Positions 1 to 13,200 of a stretch of 64,000 bases of DNA are shown here, piece after piece. The DNA lies in contig JALIRH010000035.1 in assembly GCA_023055505.1 (NCBI GenBank), forward strand, positions 3,838,382 to 3,902,381, written 5' to 3'. Every line of letters begins with the position of its first letter. The first letter of the stretch is position 1. The position numbers were made by a program, and so were the translations under genes. The DNA is from Callipepla californica brunnescens (Eukaryota > Chordata > Aves > Galliformes > Odontophoridae). Under the pieces are notes generated by a model. It saw only the letters and a list, made by a program, of their open reading frames with translations, made no database searches and had not been told where the DNA came from.

Positions 1-1639
1 GTCAGTGGCAATGCCCTTTCCTGTCTCTTGATATAGGCCTCCAGGGACAGCTCCTGCCCATCCATCTCCTGCGTGCCACACCAGCAGCAAGCTGGGGACA
101 GGCTGGAAAAGCACCGGGTCTGAATCTGCCCTTTGATATAAGTGGACATTATGCATTTTTAATAGACATAATGCTCAGTGAAACCCTTAGTACTAGCTGA
201 ATTGGCACAAAATTCCCAGGCAAATAGTCTTTGGAGCTGATGTCTCCCCAGGTACCTTGCAGAAAATGAGCCCAAGGACACAAAAACGCGGCGTTCTCTG
301 ATTTCAGGAGCTGGCTCATTTTACAGAGGATGTGGCTGAGCTGAGGGCATGTGGTGATGTGGTCCCTCTCTCCAGTGAGGGATTCTGGACAGTCCATTCC
401 AGAGCTGTTTCTGACTCATTCACATTACACCTTGTAATGTGAGAGGAGATGCTGTTGCACGGTACCTTCCTTTAAAGCATTGCCCTCCATCATCCTGCAG
501 CTGGCCAGCTGGCATCCTGTGCCCTGGCAGCCCTTTTGGTATCCCAAAATGAAAAGCTTGGTGAAAGTGATGGAAACCACTGGAGGTACAGAACTCTACC
601 CTGTGAGTACTGATGCTTTATGCGGAAAAACTTGAAGGCATTTTTGTTCTTTGCCCTTCCCTTTTGATAAAGTGCAAGCAAATCTCTCTATACCTACATG
701 TTACCATGGCACTGTAACCTTGCCAGATGGGGAAGAGGGAACAGCAAGGCAGCAGCTGTTGGTCTGTGCTCATCTGCTGTGGGACTGGTAGCCAGGAGGT
801 GATGGTGGAGTGTGGTGGGGCTGGAAGCAGGTAGGCAGGCAGCAGTGGCAGGGCAGTAAGAGGTAATTCACCCCCAACCTCAGGGCTGCTTGTTGGCTCG
901 TGATGAGCTTCCTACCTGTGAGCATGGCATTTGAGGCATATGTACTGTGGTGTTCAACCATCTCAGAGAAATCTGTTGCTGAGCATGAGTCAGCCCTGCC
1001 TGGGTTAACTGTTAAAGGGCAGTATTAAGAGATGAGATCTTATCCTGAGCCCTTCAAGCTCTTCCTTCTCCATGTGGCCCCAGTGGCAGTGTCCCTAAGG
1101 TCGTACTGCGCTGTCATAGGTCACAGAAGTGTTCTGTCTTCCTACTGGGCTTGGTGCAGTTGTCCTCACGTTAGGGGCTGTGGAAAGACATGGTGCTAAA
1201 CAAAAGAGGGGCTGCATGACATCTAAAGAGCAGGGCCCACTGGTTCAGAGCCCAGGTGGACTCAGCGTGGGAGCCATCAGTCTTTGTGCTACAAGGAATG
1301 GAGGGTGCTGCACGAAGCACCTGAGCAGATCTGCTGAGCAGATCTCAGCTTGCCCTCCAGAGAGCCTTGCTTTCCATCTAGCATAAGGTCACTTCTCTGC
1401 CTCAGGATGGTGCTGAGCCTCCTCACCAGCAAGACCCATCCCTTCCAGCCTCATGCTGCTCTTTCACAGCTGAACTGGGGGAGCATCTCCCCTCGCCTGT
1501 GGCTACGAACTCACTGGGTGATGCCGTGGAGTGAGGAGAGCAGCAACCAATTCCTTAAGGGGCCATCTCAGAGCCTTCCCTGGCTTTTCCTCCCATCGCA
1601 GGGAGAAGTGCCCCTGCCTAAGTGGAATAAATTGGTACA
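1..1639. other. Upstream non-coding sequence, nothing recognised
   Basis: Unique-looking sequence with only short ORFs that lack recognisable domains, start context or paired splice sites. No repeat family, RNA gene or promoter signature could be identified. Confidence 0.5.
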
Positions 1640-2153
1640 GACCATTAGCAGCGCAAGTCCTCCTCCGGCAGGGGGGAGGGAGGGGGCTGTCGGCACTGCT
1701 CTGGATACAAAGCAGTCAGCCACGCTCTGGCTCCTTCCTCCCGCATCCCGTTGGCCTCCTCCTCCTCCCTGTTTGCACGCTGCCTCTCTCATTCTTTCCT
1801 TCCCTTACCGCCACGCTGCAGAGAAGCAGACCTGGGAAGCTGCTGGTCCACGGAGGAAGGAGCTCTCCCCTGCTATTTCTTTGAGAGTGAAACGGAGAGG
1901 CAGAGATGCGATGAAGGAGTGTTCTGGCTGCTGCCTGGATTAAGAAAGAGCACGTTCAAAAATTATATATATATATCCGGATCCAACAAACAAGGAGAAA
2001 AAGGGAGGAGAGGAGGAGGTTGCTGGGGGAGCCCACTCCGGTGGGTGAACAGCTGCTTTGAATCGTGCCTCTGTTCCCGGGGATTAAAGCATGAATGGGA
2101 GCACCCTCCCAGCCACGATGGAGGGAGAAGGCGGTTCAGGCTGTGGGAATAAG
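1640..2153 (+). other. Candidate 5' non-coding exon and promoter region of B3GAT1
   Basis: This is a GC- and purine-rich stretch after a plain upstream region. It contains CTCC repeats, an AT run at about 1964-1976 and a clean donor at 2154 (AATAAG then GTAACT). It looks like a vertebrate first exon, and B3GAT1 is the next gene on this strand, 16 kb downstream. Its last part holds ATGs at 2091 and 2118 in one frame. If spliced to the exon at 18305 this becomes an upstream ORF of about 28 codons ending at TGA 18324-18326. No transcript evidence is available here, so the assignment to B3GAT1 is inference. Confidence 0.3.
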
Positions 2154-5100
2154 GTAACTCTTGCCTCTCGCAGACATTGCATGGCTGAGCTGAGCAGGAC
2201 AGAGATCCTTTATGCACAGGGCTGGGTGTGTGTATGCGTGCATGCAGCTGGCAGGGACTGGGAGGAAGCGAGGAAGACTCCGAGCAATTTTTCTGTCTCT
2301 TTCGGTGTATTTAAAGGATGGAGAAAGGGTCTCGGGGGCTGCAGTGCTGGAGATCACTTTGCCTCCCTTTCTCAGGATGGGTGCCTTAGGATGTCAGGCT
2401 CCCTTGCCTGGGGAAGGCTGCTTGGGGAAGAAATGCCCGTGTCTCGCCTCCAGGAGCACTGTCCTCCCAGCCTTGCCCTCCCAGCCCTGCACCTGCTCTG
2501 GGGCTCCCCTCGTGGGCTTGTGTGTGGCTCTCTGGGATCTGCGTGGGGACTTCAATGGCCCTGAGCCCCCCAGAGCCCACCCGCACACCTTGCAGAGTGA
2601 TGGGAGTGAGGTGAGAGGCGATCGGAGAGTTGCTTTTCTCTTCCCTGGGTCACCCTCTTCCTTCTCTTTGCAACAGAGAGAGAAGGGATTTAGGAGGAGG
2701 GGGGACTGAAATCCCTTTCATTTGTGCCAGCAGTGGTGAGAGCCAACTTTGAGGCTGCTTAAAGGGAAGAGCTTTCCAAGTGCTGTCTTTTGAAGGAAGA
2801 GGAGATGGCTGTGCAGTGCTTTGCCAGCTGAGGAGTGATCTCTGTGTCATGTTATGTTGTGGGAGTGGACTGGGATGAAAAATAGTGATTAAGGGCAGGA
2901 AGTCCATAGCGATCAATGAAGCTGTCCACAAATGATGCTTTCCCTTTCCCTGCTGAGCTTCTCTCTGACATAATTCCTGGATCTGTGACCCTGGAAGTCC
3001 TCATTTCTTTCAGCCAGACCAGAAAGCAGAATTTTGAATCCTGCTGGGAGGTGGTTCAGATGTTGTTTGGGAAAGCACAGAGGAGGTCCTGATGTCTCCA
3101 GCTGCAGAGCCCATACCACTTCATTTCAGCCCTCACACACCTTTGGGGGCTTCTAGAGGGGTGTTCAGCTTGGCATGGGGTTAGGAAGAATTTGCTTTGA
3201 TTACTTTGCTAGCAGTGTGTCACAGATCATGTGCACGCAGTGCAGAAACTCACAGCCCTCACTGAGCCATCAATTGACTTAAGAGCTTTATACACCTGTA
3301 AGGAACTCATGGCCTGATGTTTGCTATGGACTCAGAGGCCGTGCAGTCTGTTCATAAGTCTTGTGTGCTTGTCTGATGTGTGTCCCTGAACACCTGCAGT
3401 GAGGTGACACCAACTCGTGCAAACAGCTGTGTGTGTATGCTCACTGCTACAGAAGATGGGTTGTGGAAATGAGTGGAGCTTCCAGCCATCCTTTTGTTTT
3501 GTGAGTAATTCCTGAGGATGTTCTCCTGGGCCACTGAGGTGCATCTTGCTGCCTTGTTTCTGCCATCAATTCTTCCCCATATGCCCATCTCTGATGGGAA
3601 TGAACTGACCAAGATTTGGTTTGAGATGATGGTTGGGATTGCTTGCATAACCTGACAGGGTTGGGGTGGAAAAGGTGGAGGGAAGAAATGCAATAAGTGA
3701 CGCTGGCTTTGAGTACTTTCCCATCTCATGCGAGCTGAGTTCTGAATCTCTCCTGCCTCCCCATAGGCATTCCAGGAGGAGCACTCATCTCTCTGGGAGC
3801 ACAGCATTGGGAACCTGGTGTCAGTAGTGAGGCGGTAACTGCTCTAATGAGAGCTGCTGCTTCTGAGCTGGGCTGACCTGAGGAAGGTGCAGGAGATGGG
3901 ATGCAAGGCTCATGCCGTTTCTGTTCTTTAAGATGGCAAAGTGAGAGGGCATCCAAAGGAAAGGTCTCCCTCTACATGTACATGTTGGCATAGTGGAAGA
4001 ATTGATGGGTGTTAATTGGCATCTCGATGTTTTCTGACCCATCAAGGTGGCTCAAAGTGGAGACTGAATGCTGCTCTGCTAAGGGAGGACAGTGTCCCAA
4101 GCCTGGAGGAGGACTGTCACCTTGGATGTGTCACAGGCCCAGCATGATGCTGCTGGGGTCTGTGGTTCTGTTCTCCTGTGGCTTTGTCCCTGTCAGGGCA
4201 GTGTCACATCCCCAGCCAGCTCCAGCAGTGTCGGGATTTTCTCTCTCCTCCCCTGACCTGTAGTGTTGCTCTGTGTCTTTCTGGGTTTTGCTCTGCAGAT
4301 GTACGCTCTTCAAGGTGAGAAGAGCTGCAAGTGCCTCTGGTGTGCAGGGCTGTGTCAGATCAGCATGCCCCCAACACTGCTGATTCCTGGCAAATGATTC
4401 TCCTAACAGGGAGATCTGGCCTGAGCTGACCGAGAAACCTCCCGGTTGCAAAGTGTGAGCACACACCCCACTCGTGCAAAGCTGGCTGCTCAGCATCACA
4501 ATAATGCTTTCTGAAGGGGAAACAGCATATCTACCCTTTGAATTTTTTCCAACAGCAGAAGTCTTGGGAAGTGGAAAAAAAACCTGTCTTTAAAAGGGAC
4601 ATTAGGGCAAATGTTGCAGTTCTTTTTCTAGTGTTTTGTGCAGACTTGCCCTTTGCAGTACCTTTGCTCTCTTGCCCTTGTTTCACTGCTGCCAGCTCGA
4701 GAAAGTTCTTCAAAAGCAATTCATTCTTCTTCCCACAAAATCCAGTGGACACATGTGAATCCACAGGAAGAAAGGATGTGGTGCCAGGCTGTTTTGCATC
4801 GCTCTGCATTGTGTCTTGCAGGAATGAGCAGCATGAGAAGCTGCCTGGGTTTTGGATCTGCTCTACATCCCCAACTCCTGAGGATGCAGCAGACGTGGGT
4901 CAGCATCCTTCTTGGCCCTCTGCAGTACCTTTTTCATGGATCCTCATTCTCTGTTCTGTGTTATCCTTGATGTTTTACTTGAGAGGGGGTCCTGAACTAG
5001 GAAGCTCCCAGTGATTTGTTTCTCTGGTGGCAAGAAGTGGCCCTTGCCAACTGCAAGGCCTGAAGAGTGAGGGTGGATTCTCCCTCTTCCTCCTGCCAAC

Positions 5101-8100
5101 CCCAACTGCTTGTGTTTGGGTTGGCAAGCTGATTTCAGGACTGGATTCACCTTCCTGAAGCTAATGAGAGCCTTGCTGAGTGAAGATCACAAGGTGTGGC
5201 TCATAATTAATCTTAATATCCTGATTAGACATGTGGACCACCCCCAAGTACTCTAAGTAACACAGCATATTACTCACTACTGAACATATCCTCCTACATT
5301 TTCTAATGGGAACTCCACACCCCCAGGGAGCTGGAGGGCTGAGAGATGGGAGAGCTGAAGGCAAACAGCTCCCTGTGCTGAGGAGCAGAGCCCTGCTGTG
5401 CACTGCTATGGCTCTGTCCCACAGCTGTAGGCCTGCTGAACCATGTCTGTGATATCTTATTTGTGCAACTGGAATTGGCACGTTCTCACGGGCTTATAAA
5501 ACTGACTGAAGCGCAGCGTTATGTACGCAGCTTTGCAGACCTGTGTTTTCCATCCTGCCTTTGTACAGAGATATGTGTGTTCCCCCCGAGAAGCACACAC
5601 CCTCAGCACCACGGAACCTTTAAGCAATTTGCCAGCTGCAATGGTACTCAGCAACCCCTCCGGATGATCCATGGGGAGCACAGTGTGATATTCTTGGCAG
5701 TGGCAGCGGAATAAATAGGAAATGCTCAAGATCCCCTTCCTGCTGGATCAGATGGGAGAGGAGCTAAGCTTCCGTGCAAGGCTTCCTGAGCTGCTTGCAG
5801 TGTTCTGTAACAGCAGGTGATGTGTCAGCACTCAAAGGGTGCGTGGATGCCTTGGTCACTGCTGGCCTAGCTCCAGCCTGTATGCTGCCTGCAGTACTAT
5901 TTATTGTCAGCTCCTGAGATGTGGTTTGCTGTGTGCATCTGAAGCACGGTGTGTAAGTAAGCAGAGGAAATGGTTCTTGGTGGCAGGGGAGCTGGATGCT
6001 GATGAGGAAAGGTGACTGCGATCGTGCTGAGAGCCTCCTGGCAGAGAGATGGGAGTCCAGGGAAGAAATTCTGCCAATTAGAATGGAGCGATCTTTAGAA
6101 ATGCACTGACACCTCTGAGGAAGTGATTTACAGCTTTGCATCATGACTGAGAATTCTCTCCATCCAGCTCTGGGCTGTTGCAGAAGCGTGCGTGCACTGT
6201 GAAGCTCACTGAAGGCAGTTCCCCTTTGGTCCCTGAGCTCCTTATGTCTCCTGGAGACTGGTTGTCCTCTCTGAAGCAACAACAGCTGGTGCACAGCTCT
6301 TACAGCGAGGGAGCTCAGACTCTCTCCTTCCATTCCTTGTGCTGTCTGGGCCGGTGGGTTGGGTTGTCAGAAGAAATTGCTCTTTTGCACTGCCTGCTGT
6401 CTGGGAACCCTGTCAGAGTCCGGTAGATTGGGAACTGAGAGCTGTGGAGCAGAGAACAGTGACTGCAGAAAGGTGGGAATCCCTTTGCTTACTGATGTCT
6501 GCTTGCATAGATTCAGCTGTAAAGAGACATGCACAGTGGGAATTCGTCTGGAGCTGTGTGTCTACAGCTACAGCTGACTGGCTCTCCAGTCCCATGAGCA
6601 GTGTGTGAATGGGGACAGAACCCCAGTTTCACCAGTGCTGCAGCTTGCTGTGGTCAAGGAGAATGAGACATGCTTCGCTTTGTGACAGCAGACAGACGTG
6701 CCTCAGCTGCTTTCCTAAATACCCCAGCACGGTGTTCTCTGGATTTGGCACCTGGAAGACAAGGAAGATTAATTCAGAAGAAAGACCTCTGCTCTGCCTG
6801 TTCCCTCCTTCTCCCCCCAACCAGCTTCCATTCAGCTGGAATGAAACCAAAAGCAAAAGGATGGATGCTGAGGCTCTGCTTTGGATTTCATGAATGGATG
6901 AATGTAGAGAGGCAAGTGGGGATTTTGAAGGGATTTGGAAGCCTGCTCCAGGATTTGTCTGGCAAGCAGAGCACTTATAATACTTCCAGCATTACGATAA
7001 CATAATGTCAGCATGATTCAGGTCCCACTCCTGTTCTTGGTGAATAGAAAGCCCAACTCCTATCACCACCAGGAGGAGAAGGATCCCACTTCTGACAGGT
7101 TGTAGTTTTAAATAGCCTTACTCTTGTCTCCCATTGGTGTGCTGAGATGCTCCTGTGTGCTGCTGTGGATGAGTGGGTCTGGCTGCAGATGTGTATAGGA
7201 GAGGAGCAGAGCTGCATAAGTGGTGCTGCCCTGGAGCAGAGGAAACAAAGTGGGAGAGGAATGGGTGCTGGGGCCAACTCCCACTTCCCCTGAGCTGCTC
7301 CATAAATACCATCAGGGTGCTGAGGTGTCCTGGCTGTTCTCCTTGTTTTGTTTTCCCATCTGCTTAGCAGCTTCTGAAGCTGAAGTAGAAATATATACTG
7401 ATACGTTTGTTATCACAGGTGGCCCTGCAAGGGTCAGTGCTTCCCAGAGGCTGAGAAGGAAAGTCCTTGCGGGGGACCAGCAATCAGGAGAGCAAAAGGC
7501 AGCAAGTGTTGGGGAATGACATTGCTCTGATCAGAGTAGGGTGATCTGTGATTGTGCCATCTGAATTCCATAGGCTGTGGCATGGAGGGTAAATCTGGAG
7601 CTGTGCTGAGATGCTGTTGGCCCTACGGTGCTTCTGGGTCGTGCTCTGCCATCCCTCCATCCCCGCAGGGATGCAGCTGCAAGCCCAAGGGAAAGGTTGG
7701 AGTTTGTGGAGTGTATAGGAGGTGAGCAATGCTGTGCCGTGTCATTAACGAGGAACATTAACCAGATGATGAGGGAGCGGCCTGACAGGGCCGTTAACTC
7801 CTGTCCCTCGCTGTAACAAAGCTGTAAAACCCTCCAGAGGCATCAAAGTAGGAGAGCAGCACTGAGCTGCTCCCTGCTGAGCCCACGCTGAGAAAAGAGC
7901 AGCGTTGCAGGAGGGGTTTTGCTAGGGGATGGATGTGATACCTGGAATCCATTTTGGCACATGAATAAGCTGATATCCCTTCTGAATTACAGATGCACCT
8001 GTTGGTTGCTGAGAGGAAGATAGAGGAGGGTGGGCCAGGTCTCTGAAGGAGGTACGTGGGGTCAGCTGCGGTCCTGCAGGGTCCTGCTGGATCCCTGGGA

Positions 8101-8451
8101 GCTGTGGGTTCTTTGGGAGGCAGTTGCTGTGCTCAGGTTAGCAGGATGCTTTGAGATTCTCCTTCATGTGGTGGTACTGAGAGCAGCCTCTTCCTTGAGA
8201 GACAGCTTTCACCTTTCTAGTGGCATGTTTTCCTTCTAATTTTGGACACAGAAGAGAAATCTGGCACAGGCCTGCCATCCTTGAAAGGCTGCCAGCCAGT
8301 TTATGGCACTCTCTGCCTGCGTGCTCCCCACAGCCTCGGAGAGACGCAAGAATTGCTCACTCTTCCCATCCTCAGCTCTTGCTGTAGCTGCAGGGCCTGC
8401 AAAAGCCTGACTTCGGCCGTGTGACGCAGGCTTGTAGGGACATCCGAAGGT

Positions 8452-9231
8452 TTATTTGGATGGGCTCTGATCCACTAGTATGAATGGCAGCTGGTTATGG
8501 AGATTAGAGCTACAGAAGTCACTACTAATGAATAATTTTCCCACTGTCTTCCTTGTAATAGTGATGTGTCCACAAGGCATGACTCTAACACAATCATGTT
8601 CAGTGAGTGTGCAGCTCCTGAAATGCCCTTCTGCTAGGATTTGTAAGTACTTGTTTCTCTCCATCGGTTGCTTCTTCATTCCAGGAGTGATATTTACCAA
8701 GTAAGAGTTGCGAGAGCGAAAATTCGGTGTTGTGAAAAGACTGGGTGGGATGTGAGTTGTATGGCAGGTGTTGAGAGCTGTGATGCTGTAAGGTATGAGT
8801 TGCCTTTGCTCTGAAATTCTCCTGGTGCAGGCACAGCAAGGAGTGCTGAGGATAGGGCCTGGCAGGCAGAGCTGGGATGGAAGTGCTCCGGGCTGAATCC
8901 CAGCAGCAGGGTGGGCCTGTCTGGATCCCAGAAGTATCGATTCTCTCTCTGCCTCGAGTCCCAGAAGAAAGGAAAACAGCAATAAAAAGAGCCTTCCTAT
9001 AAATAAAGCACAAAGGACTGCGGGAGGGGAGCTGCTGCCTATCAATACCTTTTGTGGAGGAGGAACTGGGCACGGCACAGTGAGGACACTGGGGTTATTG
9101 TCACTGTTATCTTGTGAAGAGGTGCTTGGTAGGAGCATAGAGCACTCCATACGCCTTCTGCTCAGCACTTGTGGGGCTTTGTGCTGACAGGACCTGTGCA
9201 GATGGGGTGAGCAGGGGACCTGAGCTCTCAC
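8452..9231 (-). other. Unexplained 259-codon open frame, not called as a gene
   Basis: An uninterrupted minus-strand frame of 780 nt runs in otherwise non-coding DNA. The translation has one hydrophobic stretch near residues 88-104 (CALFIGRLFLLLFSFLLG) but no domain or family that I recognise. It lacks a CpG promoter, a clear poly(A) signal or splice partners. A chance frame or an old pseudogene is more likely than a gene. Confidence 0.2.
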
Positions 9232-10124
9232 CCAACTACTGCCCTGTTCCCTGTTTGGGAAATCTGACAGCTGCTAAACCAGTGGTGGCAAAGGATTTGT
9301 TGCAGTCTTCTGAAGCTCTCACCCCACGCACGCACCTCCTTTCTTCCTTCAATTTATCTTTTAATAATGCTGCCAACATTGTTTCTCATCTCTGTCTCGT
9401 GCGCTCTGTGCTCTGCCTGGCAGTCCCTTTTGTCAAGATGCCTGGGTGAAACCATACTTCTCTAATGGGTAGAGACTCTGGCTGCTGAAATTAATAACTT
9501 ACCCGGCAGCCTGCGTCATCCCTGTTACAGAGCAGCCACGAATGATGCAGCAGTTTGGGGTGTGAGCCCTTGTTCTGTGGGGGAAAATGGGTTGTGGTGG
9601 AGGTGGTGTTCCCATTCAGGCTGGGATCAGCCCAAGCACTGGCCATGTGCAGCGCTGATCCCTTCTGCACGGAGACAACACTGATTTCTCCCTCTCTATC
9701 TCAACCACCATTACTGCTCTGGCTCATTTTCAACCGAGCCAAAGACTCGAGTAAGTTTGCCTCATTCTTGAAGATTAGTCATCTACAGCAATGACATTTG
9801 CAAGACTGACAGTTCCAATCAAATGTCAAGGGCTGCACTTGTGCTTAAAGATATTTGTTTAATTTAAAAGAGGAAAAAAAAAAAAAAAGTAAAATCAATG
9901 TGACTAATTAAGTGTTGCACGTTGAGATACAGCGTAGGAAAGCACAGATGTGGTCTGAGTTGCTCGAGGAAGCTTCCAGAGTGGCATGGGCTGGGGTGGG
10001 CAGGCTTGGAGAGAGCATCATGTGGGTCTGTGTTGTGCCTGCCAGTACTCTCCTGCCTCTGCTCTGCCCTTGGGCAGGGGATGGCCTGCCCCTCTGTCCC
10101 TGCCATGAGCTTGGTGACGATTGT

Positions 10125-10215
10125 AATAATAACGAGGTAATTTGCCTAGTTGATTTGCATGCAACATAATTACCACATGATTACAATATTCTTAGAGCAG
10201 CCATTACAAAACCCT
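10125..10215. promoter_or_regulatory. Candidate conserved regulatory patch (homeobox/octamer-like)
   Basis: A locally AT-rich block in GC-balanced surroundings. It contains an octamer-type ATTTGCAT at 10153-10160, a following CATAATTACC, and ATTACAA repeats. The motif density resembles developmental enhancers near vertebrate neural genes. No conservation data were available. Confidence 0.25.
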
Positions 10216-13200
10216 CTGGTTTCTCAGCTCCTCAAGGGCTTATCTCACTCCTCACCTTGCACGTGCAGCTCTGCAGGGCAGTCTGTCTGTCCATCTCTGT
10301 CTGCAGCTCTCTGTATGCCAGGTTACATCCGTGTGCTTTTAGCCACTTGCGTGTTTGAGCTCCTTGATGTCAGACACTCTGCAGTTTGTGGGGAGTATTT
10401 CCCTGTGTCCTGGCTATTCTGGGGACAGATCAGTGCCTGGCTGAGCAGGTCAGCTTTGAACAAGGGACGGAGATGCTCTCATACAGGGTAGGGACTGGCA
10501 AGTGGTGCTGAGGAGCTGAGCAGCAGCGGAGGTACAAGTGAGGATTGGTCTTCATACAGGGGCTGCTTCTTCACTCTGCTTTGACTTGGGCTGAGAAACC
10601 ATCGGCTTAATTCTGTCCCAGCTTTTATTTGGCTTCTGCATTTTCCATTCAAATGGAGAAGATCTGTGCTGCGTTCGGCCTTCGGGTGATTCCTAAAACT
10701 AGGGTAGATGACCTTCCCTGGGCGCACACACCAACCCGTCAGATCGGTGAGAGCTGCGCTTTGCCAGCACCTCCGGCATCAGAGTTTGTGCTGTTTCCCT
10801 ATTTAGCCTGTGTGCTACTTGAGCCTTGCCATTCCTGTCCAAAAGTAGGCAGCTATTTTCATCTCACCCCTAGAGCAAGCTGCGGTGCAGGTGAGCCAAA
10901 ATCACTCAGCCACGGGAAAGCCAGAGTCAGAACCAGGCTTGGATTGGAAGCTGGACAAACTGTGGATTTAGCCTTTGCCTTCTGCACTCAGAGTCAAACT
11001 GAGAGCCAAATCCTACCTCCTTGGGCAGTGTTGGAATGGTTATGGGTTGATTGGATTGACACACAGATTTGTTTTTCTGGTAGACACAAATCCTTTCCTT
11101 CTAAATGCCTCTCAGCTGGCAGACCTGCCACGTTATCCTGACAGCTCCAAGCATGCAGGTTCCCAGGCAGGCAAAGCTTCAGTGCTTGCTCTGGAGAGAG
11201 GAGATGGGGAGGGGGGAGGAGGGAGTGCATCATGGAAGAAGCCCTCTTTGCTTGCTTTGGGCTGGCACTGTGTGGGGTGAGGAGACCTTCCAGAAATCAA
11301 AGGGAGTTAGTTTTAAAATGACCTTCTTGTTTCCAAGGAAAACATTTGCCTAGGTTTGTGGCTGCCCAAATGGGCTGCAGAACGGCAAGCAGAGATTGAT
11401 TGTGTTGCAAGCTGCTGAATTATAGTTGGGCATTTGCTTTATCATCCCAGGTCTCCCACCCCACCCCCTTTCCCTGCTGTAGCCTGAAAGAATCGATGTT
11501 AATCCCTCAGTCCCATTAGTGACTTTTGTAGAGGTCACAGGCTGGCGGTCTCTGTGCTCTGTTTAACCCCCCCAGCACCGAGCAGAGCTTAGGATTTGAG
11601 GCTCATCTCTTTAAAGAAGCCATCTAATGGGGATGGGAGCTGGGCGTTTTCTCTGCTTTCTACAATTTTGGGCTGACTTCTAAGCAGAGAGCTGCATCTT
11701 TGCAGAATCTCGAAGCCACGGGAGTGAGAAGCTGCAGGAAACATCAATGAAAGGCCCTGTACCTCCGAGCACTGCTGCTGGGATAGAAATGGATTTCTGC
11801 AGCGTTGGGGCAGGCTTTGGTGCTGGAGGGTTTGTCACTCAGCTACGGAGGATTCTGGAGCAGGGTGCAGCAGCCTGGAAGCGCTGGGCCTTTGTTGCAG
11901 CGAGCAGGCGGTGTGCAAGAAGGCAGGAATTTACATGCGGATGTATAGCACAGAAGCTCTTCGGTTTGAATTACCTGCATGGCTGCTCTTAGTGCCTCTA
12001 AAACACAAAGCAACTGAAGCCAGGCTCCTGCAGCTCCTCGTGAGCAGCATGTGTTGGAAGTGGCTCTGTGGGATGGGAGCGCGGATGCACGCGTGGACAC
12101 AGTGTCTAAGATATTCAGTGTTTGCTACTGAGGAAAGAAGACAAATAATGGAAATGAAAGCCCTTCTTAATGCATTTTGGAGCGTGTGGTGGTGCCTTGT
12201 TGAACTTGGAGAGGGACAGCACGCTCCCCAGCTCTGCAAGGCTGCCTTTTTTCAAGCAGGTTATTAATAACTCCTTTACAATAAATGAGATTATTTTTTG
12301 GGGGGAGGTGAGTAGAAGAGCTCACTAATTAAAAGAAAGCGTTGGCAGCCCTGAAGCCAGGTCCCAGGTGTGGACTCGGTGACACTGATGCTGATGGAGG
12401 GCTCCATTGTGTCCCCCAGCTGAGAAGTCAGGTGTCAGAGTGGTGTGGGAGGTGAGCAGGGCCATGTCCAGGGCTGGAACTGAGATCTTACTGCAGGGCC
12501 AGCTACTGTTAAGGCTTGTGGCTCTTGTAATTCTTCGTGTTTGATGGCCATATTTGATGCAGGCAGCTTCCAGCATATCCCAGCCACCCTGCACAACCGG
12601 AATCCCACATCCTGAATTTCAGCAGTATGGAAAGCTCAGGGACTTCTCTCAGCCACTGGCAACAAAGAAGTGAAGGGGATGCTAGTGAGGTGAACCTCAC
12701 TCGTTATTCTGACAGCTGCTCCGGTCACTTCATCACCCAGTTGTGTTGAGTACATTAAACTTGTTAAATTTCTTTGGACAGAGAGAGAAAGGCAAGCCCC
12801 CAGGGAGCACGGTGTTAGGCTGGCTTCTTCAGCTCGATGATTTCATGGTGCAGGTCCTGTGAAATCTGCCAGCTGGGAACAGGGGACCTGGCTGTCACAG
12901 CCCAACACCTCTGGTACGTCGCTATCAGACCCTTCGGACAAAGCGTATGCAAAGCCTCTTATGGAGCCGTGGAATTTAGACCAATCGTGTAGAAATTGGG
13001 TCATCCTTTGTTAATGGCACTTCTAAAGAATCTACGGAAGCCAGCGGTGTGCAAAATGATCAGTGTCATGCAGACCGTGGAGATGGGAGTGGAGTCCAGA
13101 GATACGTCCGCTTCTGACAACACTGACGTGGCCTTAGCTAAGCAAGGGCTATTTTGAGGCACTGCTGTATCACCAGCTTGAGAAGACATCATGGAGAAGG

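Noticed and set aside
1350..1943. 197-codon plus-strand ORF before the candidate first exon
   Set aside because: Low-complexity Ser/Pro/Leu translation, no domain and no splice or promoter support. It overlaps the CT-rich leader region.
9873..9888. A-run as the tail of a retroposed gene
   Set aside because: No target-site duplication or recognisable processed coding sequence lies upstream. It is a simple A run in AT-rich DNA.
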